Assembly: GCA_018817515.1 (NCBI GenBank)
Contig: JAHIUD010000008.1
Coordinates: 1-35,406 of the forward strand
DNA length: 35,406 nt
Direction of reading: 5' to 3'
DNA from: Pseudomonadota bacterium
Lineage (GTDB): Bacteria > Desulfobacterota > Desulfovibrionia > Desulfovibrionales > Desulfovibrionaceae
The stretch's first letter is position 1. Every line of letters begins with the position of its first letter. The notes under the pieces are model-generated. The model worked only from the letters and a program-made list of their open reading frames with translations. It did not search any database and was not told the DNA's origin. Both the position numbers and the translations under genes were made by a program. Of this stretch, positions 27,108 to 34,908 are shown piece after piece.

Positions 27108-27230
27108 ATCCTGGCGGGGGCGCGCTGCGGGCTGTCCGGCATCCCCAGGCGCTTTCTGGACGGCCTGGCGGACGCGGAGGAAGTGCTCGACCTGGCCCAC
27201 ACCCTGGGCCAGCAGGCCATGCAGGTGTAG
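27108..27230 (+). pseudogene. 3' remnant of an ADP-ribosylglycohydrolase-family gene
   Basis: Forty in-frame codons ending in TAG at 27228-27230 translate as ILAGARCGLSGIPRRFLDGL, then about 20 residues ending GQQAMQV. The AGARxGLxxIPxRxLxxL pattern followed by a short helical tail is the usual C-terminus of the DraG/ADP-ribosylglycohydrolase fold. No start codon or catalytic aspartates precede it: upstream is the AT-rich island. The composition is that of the host. I read it as a resident gene whose 5' part was replaced by the island. Confidence 0.65.
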
Positions 27231-27257
27231 GCGGCCCTGGGGCCAGCCCCGCACAAA

Positions 27258-27299
27258 CCAAAAGGCCCGGAAGACGCGCGCGTCCTCCGGGCCTTTTGG
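27258..27299. terminator. bidirectional rho-independent terminator
   Basis: A perfect 14-bp outer stem, CCAAAAGGCCCGGA (27258-27271) with TCCGGGCCTTTTGG (27286-27299), encloses a second GC-rich hairpin. A/T-rich arms on both sides let it serve the remnant gene from the left and the cysteine desulfidase-like gene from the right. Confidence 0.9.
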
Positions 27300-27310
27300 C
27301 GTGGTTCAGC

Positions 27311-28651
27311 CTACACGTACCCGGCCAGCTTCTTGTTGATCATGATGGCCAGGATGGTGCGGTCGGTTTCCACCATGCCCTGGGTGGAGAGCTGGCCCAC
27401 GTTGCGCATGGTCTGCTCCGGCGACTCGGCGATGATGCCGTTGCTGGCGCCGATGCGCATGCCGTGCAGGGAAAACAGCGCGGCCTGCACCGCCGTGCCC
27501 GCAGCCGTGGCCAGCTTCAGCGCGCACCCGGCCTTGGCCCCGTCGCAGATGACCCCGGCCAGGTCCTCGATGAGGATCTTGATGGCCCCGGCGATGTGGT
27601 GCAGATCGCCGCCGAGCAGCGCGGCCACGCCCGCCGTGGCCCCGGCCCCGGCCGCCACGGAGCAGCCGCACACGGCGGAGAGCCTGCCCGTATGCGCCTT
27701 CACCGAGGCCGTGACGATGTGCGAGAGCCCGATGGCCCGGAGCGCTTCCTCGCGCCCGCAGTCGAGAAAATCCTTCACCGCCCAGATGGGCAGCACGGCG
27801 GTGAGGCCGTGGTTGCCGCTTCCGGCGCTGCTCATGGCCGGCAGCTTGACCCCGTCCATGCGCGCATCGGCTGCGGCGCTGGTCAGCATGCGCGCGGCCA
27901 GGCTCATGTCCCGGGCCATGAGCTTCTGCCGGGCCAGGCGCTCGAAGGTCTTGCCCACGCCCATGCCGCAGCCGGTCTTCAGCCCGTGCTCGGCCAGGCG
28001 CAGGTTGTGGCGCACGCCCTCCTCCAGGAAGGCCAGGTCCTCGGCGTCCAGGTCGTCGGTCAGGGCGATGAGGTCGGACAAAGGCAGCTCGCGCAGCCAG
28101 GTCTCCAGCTCGGCCACCTCGCTGCCACCAGGGCCCATGCCCTTGAGCAGCGGGCTGTCCGTGATGGCCACGCCGTCCAGGCTCAGGGAAACGATGGCGT
28201 CGTGCTGCCCCTCCACCACGGCCTCGGCCTGGCGCCCGTCCAGGCGGGCCTTGGCGCGGATGTGCAGGCCCCGCTGCTCGGAGAGCAGGTTCACGGCCAC
28301 GCGGCCCTGGCGCAGCATGTCCTTCACGGCCGCCACCACCGCCTCGTCCACCGGATCCAGCACCTCCAGGCCCAGGGCGGCGTCGCCCCCCAGCGCCCCC
28401 AGCGCGGCGGCGGTGTCCAGGCCGCTTAAGCCCCCGGTGCCGGGGATGGTCACGGCCAGCCCATTCTTATAGACGTTGGGGTCCACCCAGACCTCGACCT
28501 CCAGCCGGGGGCGGTCCACGGCGGGGATGGCCCGGCGCGCGCCCAGAAGCGAGACCGCAGCGGCGGCGGCCAGGGCCACGGCCACGGGTTCGGTGCAGCC
28601 CAGGGCCGGAGCCACCTGCAAACGCAACACATCCTTCACGCAGAACGCCAT
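27311..28651 (-). CDS. L-cysteine desulfidase/UPF0597 family (serine dehydratase alpha-like) protein
   Basis: A 446-residue soluble enzyme of the family containing archaeal L-cysteine desulfidase and E. coli YhaM/CyuA, which eliminates H2S from cysteine using a [4Fe-4S] cluster. Conserved cysteine contexts are seen at ALGCTEPVAVALA (Cys19), TGCGMGVGKTFERLA, SAVCGCSVAAGAGATAG and GAKAGCALKLATAAGTA. The family's ISSAGSGNHG-like loop appears as AMSSAGSGNHG. The frame is open upstream, but the ATG at 28651 has GAGGTG at good spacing and begins at the domain. A promoter at 28688-28716 and a terminator at 27258-27299 suggest a single-gene transcript. Confidence 0.9.
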   Translation of the reverse strand: MAFCVKDVLRLQVAPALGCTEPVAVALAAAAAVSLLGARRAIPAVDRPRLEVEVWVDPNVYKNGLAVTIPGTGGLSGLDTAAALGALGGDAALGLEVLDPVDEAVVAAVKDMLRQGRVAVNLLSEQRGLHIRAKARLDGRQAEAVVEGQHDAIVSLSLDGVAITDSPLLKGMGPGGSEVAELETWLRELPLSDLIALTDDLDAEDLAFLEEGVRHNLRLAEHGLKTGCGMGVGKTFERLARQKLMARDMSLAARMLTSAAADARMDGVKLPAMSSAGSGNHGLTAVLPIWAVKDFLDCGREEALRAIGLSHIVTASVKAHTGRLSAVCGCSVAAGAGATAGVAALLGGDLHHIAGAIKILIEDLAGVICDGAKAGCALKLATAAGTAVQAALFSLHGMRIGASNGIIAESPEQTMRNVGQLSTQGMVETDRTILAIMINKKLAGYV

Positions 28652-28687
28652 GAGACACCTCTTTGGGCAAAAATGAATCGCTGCCGA

Positions 28688-28716
28688 TAGGTATGCGCGC
28701 GCACCACGGCAGTCAA
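28688..28716 (-). promoter_or_regulatory. putative promoter of the cysteine desulfidase-like gene
   Basis: Minus-strand TTGACT (28716-28711), 17 bases, TACCTA (28693-28688). The predicted start near 28680 gives a leader of roughly 30 bases containing the ribosome site. Confidence 0.5.
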
Positions 28717-28812
28717 GGAAACCAAGGGTCTCCTCCGGGGTCAGGCGGAAGGAATTTCCCTGTCGGCCCCACCAAGGCATGACGTAACAGCTTGAAATAA
28801 CAGCATGCACAC

Positions 28813-28829
28813 TTGGCACGGGTATTGAA
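28813..28829 (+). promoter_or_regulatory. sigma-54-type promoter of the hook operon
   Basis: TTGGCACGGGTATTGAA matches the sigma-54 consensus TGGCACG-N4-TTGCW with exact GG-N10-G(A/C) spacing. The -12 element reads TTGA instead of TTGC. Flagellar hook genes are commonly sigma-54 dependent. Transcription would start about 15 bases before the fliK ATG. Confidence 0.75.
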
Positions 28830-28854
28830 ACATGGCGACTCAAAGGAGCACGCC

Positions 28855-30615
28855 ATGCAGGAAATTCCCGCCGTCAAGGCCAAGTCCAGCGATATATACG
28901 ACCAGCTGCGCTCCGCAGCCCTGGTCGACATGTCCTCCCAGTCCAGCGCCTTCGCCGATTTTCTCGGTCTTATGGACCGCTCCTTCACGGACAAGGGCAC
29001 TTCCGGCACCAAGACCAGCGGGATGAACCTGGTGCAGGACACCCCAGCCAGCGTGGAGACCGTGAAGGCTGCGGCCACGACGACCCAGGAGGTCGCCAGC
29101 ACCGCGCGCACAACGACGGACGCCTCCACGCAGGCCGCCCAGGCAGCCGTGCACACCACCACGGCCCAGTCGGCCCAGTCGGCCCAGACGACAACCACCA
29201 CGGCCAAGGCCAGCGGGCAGGAATCGCGCCTGAACGCCGCCAAGAATCTTCCGGTCTCGCAGGAGGCCTTTGAGGAAATCCGCCCGGCCCTGGCCAGCCT
29301 CGGCCTGTCCAACACGGACATCGAGGGGTTGAGCACGCGCGTCAAGAGCGGTCAACTCACCTGGGGCCAGCTGGTGCACACAGTCTCCTCCAGCCTCACC
29401 GGCGCCAAGAAGTCCGTTGAGCTCTCCGCCAGCCAGGGGCTGGACCTGCAGTCGCTCTTCCAGAAGCTCGGCTTCTCCCCGGATTCGGCCAAGGGCATGG
29501 TGGCCGACGTTGCCAAGGGCGACGGCGTCAAGGTGCTCGCCCAGATCCAGCAGAAGCTTTCCACCATGCCCAACGACCAGACCCTGGGCCTGGACAGCAA
29601 GGAGATGGCCACCCTGTTCAAGGCCCTGCGCCTGCCCGAGGGCACGGCCAACAAGCTCGCCCAGCTCCTGAACTCCGACAGCACCGTGGCCGACCTCAAG
29701 GGCGCGCTGGAGCTGGTGGGCAAGGAGATGCTCCAGCAGCGCAAGCTCGGCGAGTCCCAGGACACCGACGTGCTGCGCTCCATCGGCAAGGTCATGCAGA
29801 AGGACGTGGACAAGGCCCGCCGCGAGGCCGGACTGTCCACGGGCAGCAGCGACCAGCAAGTGGGCAAGGACAGCGGCCAGCCGCGCATCACTGTCGATGT
29901 GGAGACCCCGGACCGCAACAACACCAAGTTTTTCGACAAGCACGACCAGCAGCAGAAGAAGCACCCCGGCAGCGAGGACGCCTCCTGGCGCGAGTTCGTG
30001 GCCCGCGTAAAGACCGAGGACGGCGCAAGCCAGACCCGCACCGACGCGCAGACCGCCAAGGACTCCCTGGAGACTTCCCTGGGCAAGGCCCTGAACCAGA
30101 CCGGCACGCAGCAGGCCAAGGCCCAGACCAGCACCCAGGCCAAGGCCTGGGAAAAAGTTGCCGCGCCCAAGCTGCTGAACCAGGTTCAGGAAGCGCTGCT
30201 CAAGGATCTGGGCCAGGGCCGCAAGCAGATCACGCTGGACCTCGACCCGGCCAACCTCGGCAAGCTGCAGATCATGCTCCAGGTCAAGGGCAAGGAAGTG
30301 ACCGCAACCCTGCGCGCCGACGACCCCGAAACCGCGAAGATCCTCACCGGGCAGCTGGACGCGATCAAGAAGTCCCTGGAAGACCAGGGCCTTAAGGTGC
30401 AGGACATTGAAGTGCAGACCGGCTTGGCCTCGCGCCAGGACCAGCAGCTCTTCAGCGCCGACCAGCACAACCAGGCCCAGGAACGCCAGGACCTTTCCAA
30501 TCTTTTCACACGGCTCAGAAATCTCCGCTCCGATGGCGCTGGCATGGCCCAGGAAATGCAAAATATCGGCATGCAGGCAATTCTTTCCGATACCGGCCTG
30601 CACGTCATCGCCTAA
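28855..30615 (+). CDS. fliK: flagellar hook-length control protein FliK
   Basis: A 586-residue secreted ruler that sets hook length and switches the flagellar export apparatus to late substrates. The C-terminal Flg_hook domain (about residues 440-540) carries GRKQITLDLDPANLGKLQI and VTATLRADDPETAKIL. The long N-terminal part is low in complexity, rich in A, T, Q and K, with T/A repeats around residues 70-120, as expected for the extended ruler region. ATG at 28855 has AAAGGAG upstream. First gene of fliK-flgD-flgE, 15 bases before flgD. Confidence 0.93.
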   Translation: MQEIPAVKAKSSDIYDQLRSAALVDMSSQSSAFADFLGLMDRSFTDKGTSGTKTSGMNLVQDTPASVETVKAAATTTQEVASTARTTTDASTQAAQAAVHTTTAQSAQSAQTTTTTAKASGQESRLNAAKNLPVSQEAFEEIRPALASLGLSNTDIEGLSTRVKSGQLTWGQLVHTVSSSLTGAKKSVELSASQGLDLQSLFQKLGFSPDSAKGMVADVAKGDGVKVLAQIQQKLSTMPNDQTLGLDSKEMATLFKALRLPEGTANKLAQLLNSDSTVADLKGALELVGKEMLQQRKLGESQDTDVLRSIGKVMQKDVDKARREAGLSTGSSDQQVGKDSGQPRITVDVETPDRNNTKFFDKHDQQQKKHPGSEDASWREFVARVKTEDGASQTRTDAQTAKDSLETSLGKALNQTGTQQAKAQTSTQAKAWEKVAAPKLLNQVQEALLKDLGQGRKQITLDLDPANLGKLQIMLQVKGKEVTATLRADDPETAKILTGQLDAIKKSLEDQGLKVQDIEVQTGLASRQDQQLFSADQHNQAQERQDLSNLFTRLRNLRSDGAGMAQEMQNIGMQAILSDTGLHVIA

Positions 30616-30630
30616 CACGGAGGCTACATC

Positions 30631-31356
30631 ATGAGCGTCGTCGCAAACACCGGAATCCTTGGCCAGTATGACTCCATGGCCACCACCACGAGCACCACCA
30701 AGAGCAAGGCCACCCTTGATCAGGACTCCTATCTGACGCTCCTGGTGGCCCAGCTGGAGCACCAGGACCCGATGAACCCCATGGACGACAAAGAGATGAC
30801 CAGCCAGCTCTCCCAGTTCTCAAGCCTTGAGCAGCTGACCAACATCAACACCGGCATCCAGTCCCTGGTGGAGTCGCAGAGCAGCACCAGCATGCTCAAC
30901 GCCGTGAGCTTCATCGGCAAGGGCATCAAGGCCAACGGCTACAACTTGAGCAAGTCCGGCAACTCGACCAGCACGGTCTACTACACCCTGGGCGAGAGCG
31001 TCTCCAACATGCAGGTGAACATCTACGCCTCGGACGGCACCCTGGTCCGCACCGATGCCCTGGGCGCAAGCCAGGCAGGCGAGTTCCAGTACAACTGGGA
31101 CGGCAAGGACACAAACGGCAACACCATGGCGGACGGAACCTACGGCGTGGCCATCGTCGCCGAGGACACCTCCGGCTCGCCGGTGCTCGTGCAGTCCAAG
31201 ATCAGCGGCGAGGTGACGGGCCTGCTCTCCGAGAATGGCACCACCTACCTCCAGCTCAAGGACGGCCGCACCATCGAGCTCTCGAGCGTCACCGAAGTGG
31301 TCCAGCCGACCACGGCAGCCACGGATACAACCACGGATACAAGCACGTCGTCCTAA
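30631..31356 (+). CDS. flgD: flagellar hook capping protein FlgD
   Basis: A 241-residue hook-cap scaffold that guides polymerisation of FlgE. The N-terminal signature LDQDSYLTLLVAQLEHQDPM and the following SQLSQFSSLEQL are diagnostic. A FlgD Ig-like domain follows (about 115-190, with FQYNWDGKDTNG and DGTYGVAIVAED). The C-terminal 30 residues are T/D/S-rich. GGAGG precedes the ATG. The order fliK-flgD-flgE is a common hook operon. Confidence 0.96.
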   Translation: MSVVANTGILGQYDSMATTTSTTKSKATLDQDSYLTLLVAQLEHQDPMNPMDDKEMTSQLSQFSSLEQLTNINTGIQSLVESQSSTSMLNAVSFIGKGIKANGYNLSKSGNSTSTVYYTLGESVSNMQVNIYASDGTLVRTDALGASQAGEFQYNWDGKDTNGNTMADGTYGVAIVAEDTSGSPVLVQSKISGEVTGLLSENGTTYLQLKDGRTIELSSVTEVVQPTTAATDTTTDTSTSS

Positions 31357-31419
31357 TAATCCGGTCTGGGCCGACGTCTAAAGGTCTGAACAGAATTTCG
31401 AAGGGATAGGAGGTTCACA

Positions 31420-33093
31420 ATGTCGCTCTCCGCATCACTGTACCAGGGAATCACCGGCCTGCAGGCCCACAGTGAAAAGATTTCCGTCATCGGCAACAAT
31501 CTGGCCAACGTCAGCACCGTGGGCTTCAAGGGTGCGAGCATGTACTTTGAAGACGTCATGAGCCAGGACGTGTACACCTCGGCCGGCGTGGCCCAGGTGG
31601 GACGCGGCGTGCGCGTGGCCGCCATCTACTCCGACTTCGCCCAGGGCTCCTTTGAAAGCACCACGGAGTCCACCGACCTGGCCATCGGCGGCAGCGGCTT
31701 CTTCACCGTGAAGGCGCAGAACTCCGGCAACCAGTACTACACCCGCGCGGGCAACTTCCGCTTCGACAGCGACGGCTACCTGTGCGACCCGCACGGCTAC
31801 GTGGTGCAGGGCTGGGCCATGGTGAAGGCCTCCACCGCCGCCGCCACTGGCGCCACCACCAGCACGGCCAACACCAACACCTTCTCCATCACCGGCAGCC
31901 CGACGGACATCCGCATCAACAATTTCCAGTCTCCGCCCGAGGCCACCAGCAACGTGAGCATCATCACCAACCTGGACCCGAACACCACCAGCAAGTCCAA
32001 CTCCACCCTGAACCCGTACTTCGCCATGTTCAACAACTGGGACGGTTCCAATACCACGCCGCTGGCCAGCACGGCCTACGGCTACAGCTCCACCCTCAAG
32101 GTGTACGACGCTGTCGGCGCGGCCCACAACCTGACCGTGTACTACGATCAGGTGACCCTCTCCAACGCCGGTGGCAACACCGTGTGGGAATACATGGTCA
32201 CCTGCAACCCCAACGAAGACGGTCGCACCCTCTCCGGCGCCAACGGCTCGCTGACGGCCCTGGCCGGAACCTCCGGCGCAGGCGTGCTGATGATCGGCAC
32301 CATGACCTTCCGCGCCGGCGCCCTGATCAGCGAGAGCGCCTACACGCTCAAGAGCAACGGCGGCGCCCTGGGCATGAAGAACCTGAACACCTGGCAGCTG
32401 GCGGACTTCTCCACCGGCGGCTACCCGCTCATCACCCCGAACTTCATCCAGGCCTCCAACGCCTCCATCGCCACCGCCACCGAGGCCACGCCCATCGCCA
32501 TGAACTTCGGCATCCGCAACACCGATCTCACCAGCAACGGCTCGGGCTCCTATACCGTGGGCTGGAGCCAGAGCAAGGGCCCCCTGGGCGGCACCGCCGC
32601 GGCCGTGGGCGCAAAGATCAGCAACGTCGGCTGGCTGCCGGGCTTCAAGTCCCCGGTCATCGACGCCATGACCACCCAGGCCTACGACACCGGCGGCTCC
32701 AGCACCCTGTTCCAGAGCCAGGACGGCTACACCGCGGGCTTCCTGCAGAGCATCTCGGTATCCCGCGAGGGCATCCTCACCGGCACCTACTCCAACGGCC
32801 AGGTGCTCGACCTCTACTCGCTCACGCTGACGAGCTTCACCAACCAGTGGGGCCTGCGGCGCGAGGGCGGCAACCTGTTCAGCGAGACCCGCGAGTCCGG
32901 CCCGGCCTTGACCGGCCAGGCGAACTCTCCGGGCAAGGGCACCATCGCCTCCAGCACGCTGGAACAGTCCAACGTCGACATGGGCGCGCAGTTCGTCTCC
33001 CTGATCACCGCGCAGCGCGGCTTCCAGGCCAACACCAAGGTGATCACCACGGCGGACAGCATGCTCGGAGAAATCATCGCCATGAAGCGCTAA
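31420..33093 (+). CDS. flgE: flagellar hook protein FlgE
   Basis: A 557-residue structural subunit of the flagellar hook. The N-terminal rod-type helix MSLSASLYQGITGLQAHSEK and ISVIGNNLANVSTVGFKG are universal in FlgE/FlgF/FlgG. LAIGGSGFFTVK marks the D1 domain, and the C-terminal NVDMGAQFVSLITAQRGFQAN plus ITTADSMLGEI completes the coiled core. The central 250 residues are Ser/Thr/Gly/Asn-rich surface domains. AGGAGG lies upstream of the ATG at 31420. A strong terminator ends the operon at 33121-33161. Confidence 0.97.
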   Translation: MSLSASLYQGITGLQAHSEKISVIGNNLANVSTVGFKGASMYFEDVMSQDVYTSAGVAQVGRGVRVAAIYSDFAQGSFESTTESTDLAIGGSGFFTVKAQNSGNQYYTRAGNFRFDSDGYLCDPHGYVVQGWAMVKASTAAATGATTSTANTNTFSITGSPTDIRINNFQSPPEATSNVSIITNLDPNTTSKSNSTLNPYFAMFNNWDGSNTTPLASTAYGYSSTLKVYDAVGAAHNLTVYYDQVTLSNAGGNTVWEYMVTCNPNEDGRTLSGANGSLTALAGTSGAGVLMIGTMTFRAGALISESAYTLKSNGGALGMKNLNTWQLADFSTGGYPLITPNFIQASNASIATATEATPIAMNFGIRNTDLTSNGSGSYTVGWSQSKGPLGGTAAAVGAKISNVGWLPGFKSPVIDAMTTQAYDTGGSSTLFQSQDGYTAGFLQSISVSREGILTGTYSNGQVLDLYSLTLTSFTNQWGLRREGGNLFSETRESGPALTGQANSPGKGTIASSTLEQSNVDMGAQFVSLITAQRGFQANTKVITTADSMLGEIIAMKR

Positions 33094-33120
33094 GTTTAAG
33101 AGAGTCTCCATCCCGAGGAC

Positions 33121-33161
33121 GACCCCGCCTGGCTTGACCGACCAGGCGGGGTCTCTTCTTT
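33121..33161 (+). terminator. rho-independent terminator of the hook operon
   Basis: A perfect 12-bp stem GACCCCGCCTGG (33121-33132) with CCAGGCGGGGTC (33142-33153), a 9-base loop, and a T-rich tail TCTTCTTT. Confidence 0.93.
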
Positions 33162-33225
33162 GGCGCGCCACGGCACCCTTGCGGCCTGACCCGGCAATTT
33201 TTGCCAGGCGCGGCTTGAGGCGCCC

Positions 33226-33250
33226 GGGCTTAGTCCGGGCCTAGTCCGGG
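33226..33250. repeat. 11-bp tandem repeat across a stop codon
   Basis: GGGCTTAGTCC (33226-33236) and GGGCCTAGTCC (33237-33247) differ at one base, followed by GGG. The second unit carries the stop codon of the minus-strand glycosyltransferase gene (CTA at 33241-33243). Confidence 0.85.
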
Positions 33251-34860
33251 AGGAGGCTCAAGCTGTCGAGCTGGCGAAGCTCGGAGAGCCTTGCGAAGTG
33301 TTTGTAGTACATCTTGACGTCGTTCCCCAGGCAGTTGCCGATCATGGCCGGGTTTCTCGCCTGGGTGCGCTGCCCCAGCCCCGAGGACTGGTGATGCACG
33401 CAGGTCACCAGGCCGCAGTACATGACCTTGTAGCCTTCCAGGCACAGGCACAGGTCGTGGTCGATGTCGTCCATCTGCGAGGGCGAGAAGCGGATGTCGA
33501 AGTTCGGCACCTGGCGCAGGGCCTGCGTGCGCAGGAGGTGCAGGCAGCCCATGACCGAGCGCGTCTCCCGCGTGAAGTCGTAGAACCCGTTGTCGTACTG
33601 GTGCGCGATGACGGACAGGCTTAAGCGCAGCAGGTCGTCCCTGGCGATGCTGACGTAGCGGTACAGGTACTGCAGCTTGGCAGGCTGGCCGGGAAAGACC
33701 ACCTTGCACCCCACCACCGCGACCTTCGGGTCGGCCTCGGCCACGGCCAGGTACCATTCCAGCCAGTCCACGGGGACATCGACGTCGTCGTCGAGGAAGG
33801 CCACGTAGTCGTTCTCCCAGGTGGACGCAAGGTTGACCAGCCAGTTGCGCGCTCCCGGCGCGCCGATGTTCACGGGCAGCGGGATGATGGTGAAGGCGTT
33901 CCCCGGAAACAGCTGCCGCGCGGCCTGGGCCACGGCCAGGCTGTGGTCCGTGCAGCCGTTGAGCAGGACGGTGATGGGGGCCGACCCGATGTTCGACGCC
34001 GCGAGGCTTTTAAGCGTGGCCCCGAGCATCTCGGCCTTGTTGAAGGAATACAGGTAAATGGCGACCTTCCTGCGGTCCACGAGGTCCGGCCGCTTGACGC
34101 TTGGCCGCTCAAGCTCCGCCAGGCGGAAGCGCACGGGCCCCTGAGCCGCGTCCAAAGCCAGCGAGCGCCGGTAGAGCTCCACGGCGCGGGGGATGTCGCC
34201 GCCCTGCCGGGCGACCTCGGCGGCGTGGTTGAGGTTCACCTCGTTGATGTCCTCAGGAGGCAGGGCGTCCCAGGCAGCCTGCGCTTCCCTGGTGTTGCCC
34301 AGCGCCGCGAAGTGGTTGAAGAGCATGCTGTTGAAGCCGCCCTGCAAGGGCTTCGGGCAGGCGAACCTGGGCAGCCAGTCGGAGCACTCCCGGCCCTCGA
34401 AGTAGTCCACAGCCAGGAGCCGCGCGGCCGCCTGCGCATAGGTCGGGTGGGCGTCGAGCAGCCCCAGCAGGGTCTCGCGCATTTGGGGCGCGGCCTGCAT
34501 GATGTTGCCGGCGTCGACTTTTGCCAGGGCCTCGGGCGCGAAGTCGTTCTCGCGAAGCGCCGCGACCTTCAGGCGCAACTCCGGGCTCCCCTGCCCCGGG
34601 TCCGTGCACAAGCTCGCAAGATCAAAGGGAGACAGCTGGAGGCATTTGTCCGCGAGATACCGGGCCAGGTCCAAGAGGCCGTCCTGCGCAGTCCTGCCAT
34701 ACTCCGCCAGGAAATGGTTCAGGTAGCAGACCGCCGTGGCCCGGTCCAAATGGAAATTGGCCTGGTGGTTGCGGAAGTGCTCCACCGCCTCCGCTGGCGA
34801 GAGGCACGCCAGCTCGCCAGCCAGGCCTTGCCGCAGGATGTTGAAAAAGTCTTCGTTCAT
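33241..34860 (-). CDS. TPR-containing GT2-family glycosyltransferase
   Basis: A 539-residue protein. Residues 1-250 are helical repeats of TPR type (for example GDIPRAVELYRRSLALDAAQ). Residues about 265-500 form a GT-A glycosyltransferase domain: VAIYLYSFNKAEMLGATLKSL, then ITVLLNGCTDHS, the metal/nucleotide-binding AFLDDDVDVP (DDD 357-359), and DDIDHDLCLCLEGYKVMY near the end. The donor and acceptor are unknown. Its place next to the hook operon suggests flagellin or surface-protein glycosylation, as glycosyltransferases with TPR domains often sit in flagellar loci (inference). ATG at 34860 follows AAGGGAAG; the upstream partial gene ends 48 bases away. Confidence 0.87.
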   Translation of the reverse strand: MNEDFFNILRQGLAGELACLSPAEAVEHFRNHQANFHLDRATAVCYLNHFLAEYGRTAQDGLLDLARYLADKCLQLSPFDLASLCTDPGQGSPELRLKVAALRENDFAPEALAKVDAGNIMQAAPQMRETLLGLLDAHPTYAQAAARLLAVDYFEGRECSDWLPRFACPKPLQGGFNSMLFNHFAALGNTREAQAAWDALPPEDINEVNLNHAAEVARQGGDIPRAVELYRRSLALDAAQGPVRFRLAELERPSVKRPDLVDRRKVAIYLYSFNKAEMLGATLKSLAASNIGSAPITVLLNGCTDHSLAVAQAARQLFPGNAFTIIPLPVNIGAPGARNWLVNLASTWENDYVAFLDDDVDVPVDWLEWYLAVAEADPKVAVVGCKVVFPGQPAKLQYLYRYVSIARDDLLRLSLSVIAHQYDNGFYDFTRETRSVMGCLHLLRTQALRQVPNFDIRFSPSQMDDIDHDLCLCLEGYKVMYCGLVTCVHHQSSGLGQRTQARNPAMIGNCLGNDVKMYYKHFARLSELRQLDSLSLLPD

Positions 34861-34908
34861 GTCTTCCCTTCCCCCCGCGCAAAGCTGCGCCCTCAGGCCG
34901 TCACCTGC

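Noticed and set aside
24598-27110. tRNA-type attachment-site duplication flanking the KAP island
   Set aside because: I compared the tRNA 3' end with the right boundary and found no copy; only short chance matches such as TTTCAGC occur on both sides.
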